Origin: Pseudomonadota bacterium
Lineage (GTDB): Bacteria; Pseudomonadota; Gammaproteobacteria; Burkholderiales; Nitrosomonadaceae
Length of the DNA stretch: 45,562 nucleotides
Direction of reading: 5' to 3'
Assembly (NCBI GenBank): GCA_018240285.1
Contig: JAFEGA010000012.1
Span: 1-45,562 of the forward strand
The notes under the pieces were generated by a model, which worked only from the letters and a program-made list of their open reading frames with translations, did no database searches and was not told the origin of the DNA. The translations under genes and the position numbers were made by a program. Of this stretch, positions 1-9,731 are shown piece by piece (position 1 is the first letter of the stretch; each line of letters starts with the position of its first letter).

Positions 1-35
1 GCTAAAAAATTAGGTTAGGAAGTATTAGAAGGAAA

Positions 36-59
36 AGTATGGGGGTGGTTTGCCATACT
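36..59 (+). promoter_or_regulatory. Hairpin in the hao leader
   Basis: AGTATGG (36-42) and CCATACT (53-59) form a 7-bp stem with a 10-nt loop, about 80 nt before the hao start. No T-run follows, so it is not a terminator. It may be a leader-RNA structure affecting stability or translation of the abundant hao message, or an operator half-site pair. The promoter itself is not convincingly visible and may lie left of the window. Confidence 0.35.
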
Positions 60-142
60 CAACACATTAAGCAAGAGATCAATAAGAAGAGAGAATTTTG
101 AGGGCTAGGAAAGAAGAGAATGGAAAACCAAAGGAGAGAGAG

Positions 143-1855
143 ATGAAAGGCAAGCTATGGCCGAAGATAGTAGCGGCAATGTTAGGTGGTCTGCTGATAG
201 GAGCGGCACACGCGAACATACCGAGCGTACCGAATGAATTATATGAAGCATTGAAGCTGGATCGCGAGAAAGTAACGCCGAAGGAACTGCACGAAGCGCT
301 GGTTAAGCGCTACAAGGATCCTGCACAAGGATCGGGACGCGGCACACTGGCGCAATACTGGGAGCCGATACCGTACGGTATATATTTGGATCCCAATACA
401 TTTTACAAATCACCGACCACGAATAAAGAAGTTGCAAGCCGTAAAGAATGCGTGGAATGCCACACCGACGAATCACCGGTATGGGTACAAGCATGGAAGA
501 GAAGCAGCCACGCGAACCTGGACAAAGTTCGCAATCTGAAACCGGGCGACCCTACTTTTTACAAGAAAGCTAAGCTGGAAGACATCGAAAAGAACTTACG
601 CTCGATGGGCAGACTGGCCGAAGGCGAAAACCTGAAAGAAGTGGGCTGTATAGACTGCCACGTAGACATTGGCGCGAAGAAAAAAGCCGATCACACCAAA
701 GACATCAGAATGCCGACAGCGGACGTTTGCGGCACCTGTCACCTGCAAGAATTTGCAGAACGTGAATCGGAACGCGACACGATGATCTGGCCGCACGACC
801 AATGGCCGGATGGACGCCCATCGCACGCACTGGACTACAAAGCCAACGTAGAAACCACCGTATGGGCAGCGATGCCGCAACGCGAAGTAGCCGAAGGCTG
901 CTCGATGTGCCACACCAACCAAAACAAATGTGACTCCTGCCACACCCGTCACGAATTCTCAGCAGCGGAATCCCGTAGACCGGAAGCTTGCGCAACCTGT
1001 CACAGCGGCGTAGACCACAACAACTGGGAAGCGTACTCCATGTCCAAACACGGCAAGATCGTTGGCATGCTGGGTAACCAATGGAACTGGGAAGCACCGT
1101 TAAAAGACGCCTATGCAGTAGGCGGACAAAGCGCGCCAACCTGTGCCGGCTGCCACATGGAATACGAAGGCGAATACAGCCACAACATGGTTAGAAAGAT
1201 TCGCTGGGCGAACTACCCGTTTGTTCCTGGAATTGCAGAAAACATCAAGAGCGAATGGTCGGAAAAACGTCTGGACTCATGGGTTGTTACATGTACCCAA
1301 TGCCACTCGGAACGTTTTGCCCGCTCCTATCTGGACCTGATGGACAAAGGCACACTGGAAGGACTGGCTAAATACCAAGAAGCCAATGCCATCGTACACC
1401 AACTGTACAAGGAAGGCCTGTTGACAGGACAAAAAACCAACCGTCCTGCACCGCCTGCACCGGAAAAAGAAGGCTATGCCTACTTTGCCCAACTGTTCTG
1501 GTCGAAAGGCAACAGCCCTGCAGCGATCGAACTGAAAGTGCTGGAAATGCATGAAAACGACCTGGCCAAAATGCACGTAGGCTTGGCGCACGTTAACCCG
1601 GGCGGCTGGACCTACACCGAAGGCTGGGGTCCGATCAACCGCGCCTACGTTGAAATTCAAGACGAAAACACCCGCATCCGCGAAATGGTAGCGTTGCAAG
1701 AACGTGTTAAAAATCTTGAAAGCAAGAAAACCAGTCTACTCGACTTAGACGGCACAGCAGAGAAAATCTCTCTGGGTGGTTTGGGTGGTGGCATGCTGCT
1801 AGCCGGAACACTGGCTCTGGCAGGCTGGCGCAAACGTAAGCAAAGCGAAGCTTGA
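143..1855 (+). CDS. hao: Hydroxylamine oxidoreductase (octaheme)
   Basis: Periplasmic enzyme that oxidises hydroxylamine, the second step of ammonia oxidation, passing electrons to cytochrome c554. The ATG at 143 is chosen over an in-frame TTG at 98 because AAGGAG lies at 131-136 and it gives 570 residues with a 24-residue signal peptide (hydrophobic core, cleavage after GAAHA). Eight CXXCH motifs are present: CVECH, CIDCH, CGTCH, CSMCH, CDSCH, CATCH, CAGCH, CTQCH. With the signal removed, CSMCH falls at mature 229-233 (the P460 heme site of the Nitrosomonas enzyme), the Asp-His pair of GVDHNNW at 267-268 (active site), and the Tyr of GGWTYTEGW at 467, the residue that cross-links to P460 of the neighbouring subunit. 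A C-terminal hydrophobic stretch followed by WRKRK resembles the tail of known HAO. All key residues are intact, so an active trimeric enzyme is expected. First gene of hao-haoB-cycA-cycB. Confidence 0.98.
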   Translation: MKGKLWPKIVAAMLGGLLIGAAHANIPSVPNELYEALKLDREKVTPKELHEALVKRYKDPAQGSGRGTLAQYWEPIPYGIYLDPNTFYKSPTTNKEVASRKECVECHTDESPVWVQAWKRSSHANLDKVRNLKPGDPTFYKKAKLEDIEKNLRSMGRLAEGENLKEVGCIDCHVDIGAKKKADHTKDIRMPTADVCGTCHLQEFAERESERDTMIWPHDQWPDGRPSHALDYKANVETTVWAAMPQREVAEGCSMCHTNQNKCDSCHTRHEFSAAESRRPEACATCHSGVDHNNWEAYSMSKHGKIVGMLGNQWNWEAPLKDAYAVGGQSAPTCAGCHMEYEGEYSHNMVRKIRWANYPFVPGIAENIKSEWSEKRLDSWVVTCTQCHSERFARSYLDLMDKGTLEGLAKYQEANAIVHQLYKEGLLTGQKTNRPAPPAPEKEGYAYFAQLFWSKGNSPAAIELKVLEMHENDLAKMHVGLAHVNPGGWTYTEGWGPINRAYVEIQDENTRIREMVALQERVKNLESKKTSLLDLDGTAEKISLGGLGGGMLLAGTLALAGWRKRKQSEA

Positions 1856-2883
1856 TAAGCGCTAATGCAGAAGATCGCACTGCCAAGGCAGTGCGATCGG
1901 GAGACAAGCTGCTCCCGTCATTAGGGATCCTCCTGGTGACGGGAGGTTTGCTTTTATTGGGCTGGTTTGCGTACTTATGGTTCAAACCGGTACCCGCCCC
2001 CTATCACTATCAACTGGTGGCGGAAGGCGACAGCCGGAAGTTCAGCAAAATGGACTTGGAAGGCTGGCCGGAACTCAAACTCAGTCAATACAAAGTACAA
2101 GCGGACGGTGTAACCAAACCCATTGCCGAATTCATGGTAGCGCGGCAAGAAGGTGGGGCGCCGGTACTGATCTACTGGAAGAACAGCACCAACGAAATAC
2201 TGTACAACTTTGACCGCAAACCATCGGAACTCAGCGCACTGGCAGCCGTAATCAAAAGGCACGCGCCGAAAGACGCCCTGATACTATCCTGGTGGGACAC
2301 CTCACGGCAACTCAAACTGCTCACCGGCAACGACACACTCTTTACCAGCCACCTGAACGAACCGCTGATGATACCGGTACCCTGGCTGGAACAAAGCGAA
2401 GCGATCCAAGCCTATGAAAACCAATTCTGGGAAAGCAAAGCCAGTCAGAAAGAGCGCGCGCAATTCAAACGCTTCAGCGAAGCTCTGACCGCTCCTGCGG
2501 AAGAAGGCGTCAAACAACTGCGGGAACTGGTAGGCTCAGACCGGGAAACCTACATCATCGTACACGTCACCGACCTATACAAACTCGGACTCATGCACCC
2601 GGACAAAATCGGCGTAGCCTTCCAGAACTTCCCGATGACCGGCAACATGCATGGCATGATCAACCAGATGAAAGTGCAACTGAAGGAAAACGACTTCAAT
2701 ACCTACACCCTGCAATCGGTAGCGGATGAAGAAATCAGAGTATTCTTCCTGAGCGATGAAAAGAGCAGCCAAACCCTGCTAGCCCGGATGCTACCGTTTG
2801 TCGACAAAAAAGCCCCGACGGAACTGGAGGTTGCGCAACTGATCTATCAACAAGGCGGCTACTGGGTTTACAAACTACCGTAA
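1852..2883 (+). CDS. haoB: HaoB, membrane-anchored protein of the hao cluster
   Basis: Gene always seen between hao and cycA in ammonia-oxidising betaproteobacteria; its biochemical role is not established. The reading frame opens with a TTG at 1852 that overlaps the hao stop (TTGA), giving 343 residues; no ATG occurs in the first 60 codons. An in-frame GTG at 1891 is the main alternative, starting just before the membrane segment. One N-terminal transmembrane segment (about residues 25-45, [20 protein letters not shown]) precedes a hydrophilic, presumably periplasmic domain with no CXXCH, so it binds no c-heme. No Shine-Dalgarno precedes either start; translation is probably coupled to hao. 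Two strong hairpins lie within its first 30 codons (separate entry) and probably keep it well below hao in expression. Identity is by position and general resemblance; start uncertain. Confidence 0.85.
   Translation: MISANAEDRTAKAVRSGDKLLPSLGILLVTGGLLLLGWFAYLWFKPVPAPYHYQLVAEGDSRKFSKMDLEGWPELKLSQYKVQADGVTKPIAEFMVARQEGGAPVLIYWKNSTNEILYNFDRKPSELSALAAVIKRHAPKDALILSWWDTSRQLKLLTGNDTLFTSHLNEPLMIPVPWLEQSEAIQAYENQFWESKASQKERAQFKRFSEALTAPAEEGVKQLRELVGSDRETYIIVHVTDLYKLGLMHPDKIGVAFQNFPMTGNMHGMINQMKVQLKENDFNTYTLQSVADEEIRVFFLSDEKSSQTLLARMLPFVDKKAPTELEVAQLIYQQGGYWVYKLP
1873..1945 (+). promoter_or_regulatory. Tandem hairpins, probable attenuator between hao and haoB
   Basis: Two strong inverted repeats follow the hao stop. 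The first is a perfect 12-bp stem, GATCGCACTGCC (1873-1884) and GGCAGTGCGATC (1887-1898), separated by AA. The second is a 9-bp stem, CTCCCGTCA (1912-1920) and TGACGGGAG (1937-1945), followed by a T-rich stretch (GTTTGCTTTTATT). This is the form of an intrinsic terminator placed inside the start of haoB. Inference: partial termination or a 3'-end-stabilising structure that makes hao mRNA far more abundant than haoB mRNA. Confidence 0.55.
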
Positions 2884-2907
2884 ACGGCAACGCCAGCAAA
2901 ATAGCCA

Positions 2908-2935
2908 TTTACACAATGCGGCGATAGCGTACAAT
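2908..2935 (+). promoter_or_regulatory. Possible sigma-70 promoter for cycAB
   Basis: TTTACA (2908-2913) and TACAAT (2930-2935) are separated by 16 bases and sit about 45 bases before the cycA start, in the 98-base gap after haoB. Spacing and -10 match are reasonable. A separate promoter would suit independent, high expression of c554. No experimental support is visible here. Confidence 0.4.
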
Positions 2936-2981
2936 ACGAAGCCATCAAAACTTGAATTAAAAAAAGCATAAAGGAGGAAGG

Positions 2982-3701
2982 ATGAAACACCCAATAACCT
3001 ATATACTGGCTGTACTTACAACGGCCGCATTTTTTTCAGGCGCGGCACTGGCGGACACCTTTGAAGGCCGTGCGAAATGCAGTTCCTGTCACAAATCACA
3101 AGCCAAATCATGGAAAGACACCGCGCATGCTAAAGCGATGGAATCGTTAAAACCGGGCGCGCGTAAAGAAGCCAAAGTTAAAGCCAAACTAGATCCGGAA
3201 AAAGACTACACCCAAGACAAAGACTGTGTAGGTTGTCACGTCGATGGATTCGGCAAGAAAGGCGGTTATAGCATAGACGCACCGAAAAAACCATTAGCGG
3301 CAGTTGGCTGCGAATCCTGCCACGGTCCTGGCAAGAACTACCGTGGTGATCACCGCAAAGCGGGGCAAGCATTTGAAAGCAAAGGCACCACCACACAACG
3401 CAAAGTGGTTGCAGACAAAGGTCAAGACTTTCACTTTGAAGAAGCCTGTGCAGCTTGCCACTTGAACTACGAAGGTTCACCATGGAAAGGCGCGAAAGCC
3501 CCTTACACCCCATTCACACCGGCAGTTGATGCGAAATACACCTTTGACTTTGACAAAATGGTCAAAGACGTCAAAGCGATGCACGAACACTACAAACTGG
3601 ACGGCACATTCGTAGGCGAACCGAAATTCAAGTACCATGACGAATTCCAGGCCAGCGCCAAAGAAAAGACAGCGGACAAAAAAGATAAAGGAAAAGAGTA
3701 A
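2982..3701 (+). CDS. cycA: Cytochrome c554 (tetraheme)
   Basis: Periplasmic tetraheme cytochrome, the electron acceptor of hydroxylamine oxidoreductase; it takes electrons two at a time and hands them towards the membrane quinone pool. The protein has 239 residues, close to the usual 235 or so. A signal peptide ends at about residue 24 (SGAALA, then DTFEG). Four CXXCH motifs are present: CSSCH, CVGCH, CESCH, CAACH. The mature protein is rich in Lys and the C-terminus is a run of Lys, Asp and Glu. The start is well supported by AAGGAGGAAGG immediately upstream. Its stop codon overlaps the cycB start by one base (TAATG), so the two are translationally coupled. Assignment rests on heme pattern, size and position after hao-haoB. 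Confidence 0.96.
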   Translation: MKHPITYILAVLTTAAFFSGAALADTFEGRAKCSSCHKSQAKSWKDTAHAKAMESLKPGARKEAKVKAKLDPEKDYTQDKDCVGCHVDGFGKKGGYSIDAPKKPLAAVGCESCHGPGKNYRGDHRKAGQAFESKGTTTQRKVVADKGQDFHFEEACAACHLNYEGSPWKGAKAPYTPFTPAVDAKYTFDFDKMVKDVKAMHEHYKLDGTFVGEPKFKYHDEFQASAKEKTADKKDKGKE

Positions 3702-4399
3702 TGACCGGGATACAAAAAGGAGCGATAGGCACGCTGCTGACAGGCGGACTGCTGGGAATCGTACTGGTAGCGGTAGTATTTGGTGGAGAAGCGGCGCTAT
3801 CGACCGAAGAATTCTGCACCAGCTGTCACTCGATGACCTATACGCAAAAGGAACTGAAGCAATCGACGCACTACGGCGCGTTGGGGGTAAATCCTGGCTG
3901 TAAAGACTGCCACATACCGCAAGGGTTCAAGAACTTCCACTTAGCGGTGTATACCCATGCGGTGGATGGCGCGAGAGAACTGTACCTGGAACTGGTCAAT
4001 GACTACTCGACACTGGAGAAGTTTAACGAACGCCGTTTGATCATGGCACACGATGCGCGGATGAACCTGAAGAAATGGGACAGCATCACCTGCCGCGACT
4101 GCCATAAGAACCCGAATCCGCCGGGAGCGGACGCACAGGAAGCGCACAAGAAGTTGAAGACGGAAGGTGCGACGTGCATAGACTGTCATCAGAATCTGGT
4201 GCATGAAGAAGTACCGAAGACCGACCTGAATGCGAGCTTGAAGGCTGGCAAGATGGTGTTGGTGAAGGAAGAGGATGAAGGCGGAGCAGGAGAAGACGAG
4301 GAAGAGGATGAGGACGAAGGCGGAGGAGCGAGCAGTAGTGCTGGCGCAACCGGAAGTTCGGAGGCCTCGACCGATGACGATGAGGATGATGAGGAGTAA
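3701..4399 (+). CDS. cycB: Membrane tetraheme cytochrome cM552 (NapC/NrfH family)
   Basis: Quinone-linked membrane cytochrome believed to carry electrons between c554 and ubiquinone. The 232-residue protein has one N-terminal membrane anchor (about residues 10-30, GTLLTGGLLGIVLVAVVFGG) and four CXXCH motifs: CTSCH, CKDCH, CRDCH, CIDCH, the NapC/NrfH pattern. The start ATG overlaps the cycA stop. After the heme domain, roughly the last 47 residues form a tail in which 22 are Asp or Glu, interrupted by a Gly/Ser/Ala linker; NapC-type proteins normally end soon after the last heme ligands. The coding strand of the tail is almost all purine. The tail may mediate charge-based docking to the Lys-rich c554 or bind cations; this is inference. 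A terminator follows. Confidence 0.93.
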   Translation: MTGIQKGAIGTLLTGGLLGIVLVAVVFGGEAALSTEEFCTSCHSMTYTQKELKQSTHYGALGVNPGCKDCHIPQGFKNFHLAVYTHAVDGARELYLELVNDYSTLEKFNERRLIMAHDARMNLKKWDSITCRDCHKNPNPPGADAQEAHKKLKTEGATCIDCHQNLVHEEVPKTDLNASLKAGKMVLVKEEDEGGAGEDEEEDEDEGGGASSSAGATGSSEASTDDDEDDEE

Positions 4400-4432
4400 T
4401 TACTTAACTCTTCATTGAAGTAAAATATATCG

Positions 4433-4477
4433 AGGCATTTGCAGATTACATGCAGCTAAAAATAAGAGCAAATGCCT
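4433..4477 (+). repeat. Inverted repeat downstream of cycB
   Basis: AGGCATTTGC (4433-4442) and GCAAATGCCT (4468-4477) form a perfect 10-bp inverted repeat spaced by 25 bases. It could form an mRNA 3'-end hairpin ahead of the terminator, protecting the cytochrome message from exonucleases, or be an operator. No T-run follows it directly. Confidence 0.4.
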
Positions 4478-4501
4478 TGAAGTTTTTGAAAGTTTTGTGT
4501 G

Positions 4502-4524
4502 AGCCCGCCTATGGCGGGCTTTTT
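4502..4524 (+). terminator. Rho-independent terminator of the hao cluster
   Basis: AGCCCGCC (4502-4509) pairs with GGCGGGCT (4513-4520) around a TAT loop, followed by TTTT. It is a compact GC-rich stem with a U tract. It overlaps the upstream end of the next reading frame, which argues that the next gene starts later, at 4547. Confidence 0.85.
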
Positions 4525-4546
4525 ATTCCGGTTAGATTTCGAAAAT

Positions 4547-5302
4547 ATGTTGGACCATTTTCCAAAGCTGAATGCTGATTATCCGCATAGAACAAGAGAT
4601 TATTTTATTGCAGGTTTTACTTTTTTTTGTGTTGCGGTCAGCTTAGTCATTGATGGCAGCGCAGCTCGAGAAATGCAGGATGTGTTAGGTATAATCGCCT
4701 GGATTTTTTTGTTTGCCTTATTGATCGGCGAGAATAGGGAAGTCAGGATGCAGGTTGTGGTTGCAGTAGCATTTGCGACAGCGGGGGAACATTTCGCATC
4801 GATTTATATGGAAGGCTATACCTATCGTTTTGGCAATGTCCCGCATTATGTGCCGCCGGGGCATGGTATGGTTTACTTGACTGCGGTTGCATTGTCGCGC
4901 TCAAGGTTTTTTCTGATGAATGCTAGGAAGCTAGCAGCTTTTGTGATTATTGCGGGCGGTCTATGGTCACTGTGGGGGATCAGTGGCATACCTGAGCAAG
5001 GAGATCAAGTCGGCGCGTTTTTGTTTTGTATTTTTGTCATTTGCTTATTTAAGGGGCGATCACCAATGGTTTACCTAGGCGCCTTTTTTATTTGCACTTG
5101 GCTGGAGATAATAGGTACTGCAGCAGGCACATGGAAGTGGGCATCAATAGAACCGGTTTTCAACTGGACACAAGGAAATCCCCCAAGCGGTGTTGCTGCC
5201 TGGTACTGTTTGGTTGATGCAGTAGCCATTGGCTTTTCTCCTAAGATTCTTAGTGGTTTGCAAAAAATGAATAGTTGGTATAAAACAGTGCTAATTAAAT
5301 AA
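4547..5302 (+). CDS. Uncharacterised polytopic membrane protein
   Basis: I do not recognise this protein. From the ATG at 4547 it has 251 residues; an upstream in-frame GTG at 4499 is rejected because the coding would run through the hao-cluster terminator. About eight hydrophobic segments are visible (residues about 20-38, 44-61, 67-84, 105-120, 126-145, 152-166, 171-190, 210-230). Between or within them are motifs with charged or polar residues that look functional: GEHFASIYMEG, FGNVPHYVPPGHGMVYL, WLEIIGTAAGTWKW and GNPPSGVAAWYCLVDA. Buried Glu, His and Asp residues suggest a membrane enzyme or transporter rather than a structural anchor, but no activity can be assigned. It stands alone between the hao terminator and the thrS promoter region. 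It has a weak ribosome site. Confidence 0.7.
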   Translation: MLDHFPKLNADYPHRTRDYFIAGFTFFCVAVSLVIDGSAAREMQDVLGIIAWIFLFALLIGENREVRMQVVVAVAFATAGEHFASIYMEGYTYRFGNVPHYVPPGHGMVYLTAVALSRSRFFLMNARKLAAFVIIAGGLWSLWGISGIPEQGDQVGAFLFCIFVICLFKGRSPMVYLGAFFICTWLEIIGTAAGTWKWASIEPVFNWTQGNPPSGVAAWYCLVDAVAIGFSPKILSGLQKMNSWYKTVLIK

Positions 5303-5353
5303 AAAAAGTTTTTTGTGGTTAAATTTGCAGCATTAAGAACTGAATTAATTCAA

Positions 5354-5359
5354 TATAAT
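5354..5359 (+). promoter_or_regulatory. Probable -10 box upstream of thrS
   Basis: TATAAT at 5354-5359 sits 27 bases before the thrS start in an AT-rich gap and follows a GAATTAATTC palindrome (5342-5351). No good -35 at 16-18 bases is visible. It is the best candidate for the promoter of the translation-gene cluster. Confidence 0.4.
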
Positions 5360-5385
5360 TATCTGAAAAGTTGGAAGGGACTGCT

Positions 5386-7293
5386 GTGACTGTTGTTCGT
5401 TTACCCGATGGGTCTGAGCGCATTTTTGATTATCCTGTAACTGTATTGGACGTGGCTTCAGCAATTGGGCCAGGTCTGGCTCGTGCGGCAATTGCCGGAA
5501 AAATGAATGGAAAACTGGTCGATGTATCCAGCCCGATCAGCAGCGATAGCGATCTTGCCATCATTACAGAGAAAGATGCTGAAGGGTTGGAAATCATTCG
5601 TCACTCATGTGCGCACTTGCTTGCTCATGCAGTCAAAGAATTATTCCCTGATGCGCAAGTTACTATCGGGCCGGTGATTGCAGATGGATTTTATTACGAT
5701 TTCTCTTATAAGCGAGCATTTACACCAGAAGATTTGCAAGCCATAGAAAAGCGTATGCTGGAAATTAGCAAGCGTGATTTAAAAATAGAGCGGAAAATCT
5801 TGGAACGTACGGACGCGATCAATTTTTTTAAAGAGCAAGGTGAGCACTATAAAGCTCAAATCATTGAATCTATCCCAGGTAATGAAGACTTATCGCTATA
5901 TTCACAGGGTAATTTCACCGATCTGTGCCGAGGCCCGCATGTTCCTGTAACTTCCAAAATAAAAGCTTTTAAGCTGATGAAAGTTGCAGGAGCGTATTGG
6001 CGGGGTGATTCCAATAATGAAATGTTGCAGCGCATTTATGGCACGGCATGGACCAATAAGGATGATCTGAAAGATTATCTGCATCGCCTGGAGGAAGCGG
6101 AGAGAAGAGATCATCGTAAAATTGGCAAGCAGCTTGATCTGTTTCATACACAAGACGAAGCGCCGGGCATGGTATTCTGGCATCCGAAGGGGTGGTTGTT
6201 GTGGCAACAGATTGAGCAGTATATGAGAAATCTACTCAGTCAGAACGGTTACCTGGAAATTCGCACGCCGCAAGTCTTGGATAAGGATTTATGGATACGT
6301 TCGGGGCATTGGGAAAACTTTCGTGAGAATATGTTTACCACGCATGCGGATGAGCGCGATTTTGCTATCAAGCCGATGAATTGTCCCGGCCATGTTCAAA
6401 TATTCAATCAAGGTTTGCGGAGTTATCGGGAGCTTCCGATACGTTTTGCTGAGTTTGGTTCTTGCCATCGCAATGAAGCATCAGGCGCACTGCACGGTAT
6501 TATGCGGGTTCGTTCATTTACACAAGACGATGCGCATATATTTTGTACTGAAGATCAGATTCAAGATGAGGTAGTAAGATTTATTGATCTGCTGAAAGTG
6601 GTTTACGCTGATTTTGGTTTCAGGGGGTTGATGGTTAAGTTGTCAACCCGGCCGCAAAAACGTGTGGGTTCAGAAGCGCAATGGGATAAAGCTGAAGGTG
6701 CGCTGAAAGCAGCATTGAGCGAAGCTAAGCTGGAATGGGAATTGCAACCAGGTGAAGGTGCTTTTTACGGCCCTAAAATAGAGTTTTCGTTGAAAGATTG
6801 CATTGGGCGAGTCTGGCAATGCGGGACATTGCAATTGGATTTTTCTATGCCGGATCGCCTGGGTGCGGAATATGTCGCAGAAGATAATTCGCGGAAAATA
6901 CCGGTGATGCTGCATAGAGCAATTCTGGGTTCGATGGAAAGATTCATCGGCATATTGTTGGAAAATTATGCGGGTGCATTGCCGCTGTGGTTATCACCTG
7001 AGCAAGTTGTCATACTTAATATTTCCCGTACACAAGCCGATTATGCGCAGCAGGTTGCCGCACGATTGAAACAGCATGGTATTAGAGTTGCCTTGGACTT
7101 GAGAAATGAGAAGATAACCTATAAAATCCGCGAGCATAGCTTGCAGAAGCTTCCCTATCAGATTGTCATTGGGGATGAAGAGGTGCGAACAAATACAGTA
7201 GCCGTGCGCAATCGTGCGGGTGACAACCTGGGTCAAATGACTTTAGAAGCGTTACTAACTCGGCTTAATGGGGATCTTTCTGCAAAGATATAA
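5386..7293 (+). CDS. thrS: Threonine-tRNA ligase
   Basis: Cytoplasmic class II aminoacyl-tRNA synthetase charging tRNA-Thr. The GTG at 5386 (635 residues, beginning TVVRLPDGS after the initiator) is preferred over an in-frame TTG at 5371, because GGAAGGGA ends five bases before it and ThrRS proteins begin with this TGS-domain strand. Visible parts in order: TGS domain; editing domain with [10 protein letters not shown] and TDLCRGPH zinc-ligand motifs; catalytic core with KPMNCPGHV (zinc Cys), motif 2 ([12 protein letters not shown]) and motif 3 ([17 protein letters not shown]); C-terminal anticodon-binding domain. It leads the cluster thrS-infC-rpmI-rplT-pheST-ihfA, the same order as in E. 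coli. All expected residues are present. Confidence 0.97.
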   Translation: MTVVRLPDGSERIFDYPVTVLDVASAIGPGLARAAIAGKMNGKLVDVSSPISSDSDLAIITEKDAEGLEIIRHSCAHLLAHAVKELFPDAQVTIGPVIADGFYYDFSYKRAFTPEDLQAIEKRMLEISKRDLKIERKILERTDAINFFKEQGEHYKAQIIESIPGNEDLSLYSQGNFTDLCRGPHVPVTSKIKAFKLMKVAGAYWRGDSNNEMLQRIYGTAWTNKDDLKDYLHRLEEAERRDHRKIGKQLDLFHTQDEAPGMVFWHPKGWLLWQQIEQYMRNLLSQNGYLEIRTPQVLDKDLWIRSGHWENFRENMFTTHADERDFAIKPMNCPGHVQIFNQGLRSYRELPIRFAEFGSCHRNEASGALHGIMRVRSFTQDDAHIFCTEDQIQDEVVRFIDLLKVVYADFGFRGLMVKLSTRPQKRVGSEAQWDKAEGALKAALSEAKLEWELQPGEGAFYGPKIEFSLKDCIGRVWQCGTLQLDFSMPDRLGAEYVAEDNSRKIPVMLHRAILGSMERFIGILLENYAGALPLWLSPEQVVILNISRTQADYAQQVAARLKQHGIRVALDLRNEKITYKIREHSLQKLPYQIVIGDEEVRTNTVAVRNRAGDNLGQMTLEALLTRLNGDLSAKI

Positions 7294-7324
7294 ATTTTTA
7301 TAAACAATTCTTGGAGAATTTACC

Positions 7325-7900
7325 ATAGCTCAGGAAAAATCAGTGCGCATCAATCAAGAGATTGATGTGGCGGAAGTGCGCTTGATTGGTGTGAATGGAG
7401 AGCAAGTCGGTGTTGTTTCACTTGCTGAGGCAAATACGCTAGCAGAAGAAGCGGGGGTTGATCTGGTTGAGATCGCGCCAACAGCGCAGCCGCCGGTATG
7501 CCGCTTGATGGATTATGGTAAGTTTCGCTATCAGGAAAGTAAAAAGAAACACGATGCGAAATTAAAGCAGAAACAAGTTCAAATTAAAGAAATTAAATTC
7601 AGACCGAATACGGATGAAGGGGACTATAACATCAAGCTGAAAAGTTTGATTAATTTCTTGAATGAAGGGGATAAGGTAAAAGTGACATTACGATTCCGCG
7701 GACGTGAAATGGCGCACCAGGAATTCGGCATGCGATTACTGGAGCGAGTAAAGGGTGATCTGGAAGCTCTCGCGGTAGTGGAACAATTTCCTAAGATGGA
7801 GGGTCGGCAAATGGTAATGGTATTGTCGCCTAAAAGAAAAGATTCCAAAACTGATAAACCGAAATCAGCAACAGAAAGTTCATCAGCGGTTTCGCAATGA
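7325..7900 (+). CDS. infC: Translation initiation factor IF-3 (probable AUA start)
   Basis: IF-3 binds the 30S subunit, prevents premature 50S joining and rejects non-canonical start codons. Homologous N-termini (of the form AQEK.. RIN.EI) begin before the first canonical codon in this frame, a GTG at 7343. An ATA at 7325-7327 sits 8 bases after GGAG (7313-7316) and yields [20 protein letters not shown], 191 residues, the usual family length. infC genes classically use a rare start (AUU in E. coli) so that IF-3 represses its own translation; AUA would serve the same feedback. A weaker ribosome site (AGGA, 7332-7335) precedes the GTG, so a 185-residue form is the alternative. The N-domain, the basic linker and the C-domain ([17 protein letters not shown]) are intact. 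Confidence 0.93.
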   Translation: MAQEKSVRINQEIDVAEVRLIGVNGEQVGVVSLAEANTLAEEAGVDLVEIAPTAQPPVCRLMDYGKFRYQESKKKHDAKLKQKQVQIKEIKFRPNTDEGDYNIKLKSLINFLNEGDKVKVTLRFRGREMAHQEFGMRLLERVKGDLEALAVVEQFPKMEGRQMVMVLSPKRKDSKTDKPKSATESSSAVSQ

Positions 7901-7986
7901 AATAGATTTAAAAAATAAGTGATTGCCGGGTTAGGAAAGTTTTTCAATAATGAAAACACCTGGTTTCATGTTAAAGAGGAGCATTT

Positions 7987-8184
7987 ATGCCCAAGATGAA
8001 AACTAAAAGTGGCGCTGCAAAGCGTTTCAAGGTTAGAGCAAGTGGGAGTGTCAAACGCTCGCAGGCTTTCAAACGTCATATATTGACCAAGAAAACGACT
8101 AAAAATAAGCGTCAATTAAGAGGTACTACTGCTGTGCATGCCACGAATAGCGCATCGATTCGCGCTATGATGCCATATGCATAA
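7987..8184 (+). CDS. rpmI: 50S ribosomal protein L35
   Basis: Small basic ribosomal protein of 65 residues beginning [15 protein letters not shown], matching the conserved L35 start and length. It sits in the large-subunit RNA core. AGAGGAG upstream gives a strong ribosome site. It is followed after 12 bases by rplT, as in most bacteria; in E. coli L20 represses this pair by binding the leader, and the 86-base gap after infC contains a small imperfect inverted repeat (TGAAAAC and GGTTTCA) that might play that part, which is inference. Confidence 0.97.
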   Translation: MPKMKTKSGAAKRFKVRASGSVKRSQAFKRHILTKKTTKNKRQLRGTTAVHATNSASIRAMMPYA

Positions 8185-8196
8185 AAGGAAACAATC

Positions 8197-8556
8197 ATGC
8201 CAAGAGTAAAACGTGGTGTCACCGCTCATGCGCGGCACAAGAAAATATTGAATTTAGCAAAAGGCTATCGCGGACGCCGCAAGAATGTATACCGTATAGC
8301 CAAACAAGCTGTTATGAAGGCCGGTCAGTACGCATACCGGGATCGCCGGCAGCGTAAAAGACAATTCCGTGCTTTATGGATTGCACGTATCAACGCGGCT
8401 GCGCGTGAATATGGCCTGTCGTACAGTGTATTTATGAATGGCCTGAAGAAGGCGAGCATCGCTGTCGATAGAAAAGTTCTGGCTGATTTGGCTGTATTCG
8501 ATAAAAGCGCTTTTGAGAAAATTGCAGCACAAGCTAAAGCGAGTCTGGCAACCTAA
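8197..8556 (+). CDS. rplT: 50S ribosomal protein L20
   Basis: Ribosomal protein needed early in 50S assembly and, in enteric bacteria, the autogenous repressor of the rpmI-rplT pair. The 119-residue sequence starts [15 protein letters not shown] and carries the long basic N-terminal helix and globular C-terminal half typical of L20 ([15 protein letters not shown], then [13 protein letters not shown]). AAAGGAA precedes the ATG. A terminator follows, but pheS starts 115 bases downstream, so read-through or a further promoter must serve pheST. Confidence 0.97.
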   Translation: MPRVKRGVTAHARHKKILNLAKGYRGRRKNVYRIAKQAVMKAGQYAYRDRRQRKRQFRALWIARINAAAREYGLSYSVFMNGLKKASIAVDRKVLADLAVFDKSAFEKIAAQAKASLAT

Positions 8557-8579
8557 TTAGACGCAAGCAAATCGATATT

Positions 8580-8612
8580 GGGAGGTCGGGTTAAACCTGA
8601 ACCTCCCTTTTT
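8580..8612 (+). terminator. Intrinsic terminator after rplT
   Basis: GGGAGGT (8580-8586) pairs with ACCTCCC (8601-8607), with further inner pairing GGGTT/AACCT, followed by TTTTTG. It would separate ribosomal-protein expression from pheST or act as an attenuator between them. Confidence 0.75.
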
Positions 8613-8647
8613 GTTGTGAACAAAATGATAATAAGCTGTGCTGCTGA

Positions 8648-9691
<1,044 letters not shown>

Positions 9692-9731
9692 ATTAAATCC
9701 ATTTACTTACTGACGTTCGTAACAGAATCTC

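Noticed and set aside
98..142. Upstream TTG start for hao
   Set aside because: The ATG at 143 has a strong ribosome site and gives exactly the 24-residue signal and known mature numbering (Cys229, Asp267, Tyr467); the extension has no such support.
596..1139. Long open frames on the minus strand across hao (for example 596-952 and 705-1139)
   Set aside because: Shadow frames caused by biased codon use in hao; they show no ribosome site or recognisable protein.
4499..4546. GTG start at 4499 for the membrane protein
   Set aside because: The first codons would be the terminator hairpin of the hao cluster, and the added residues look random.
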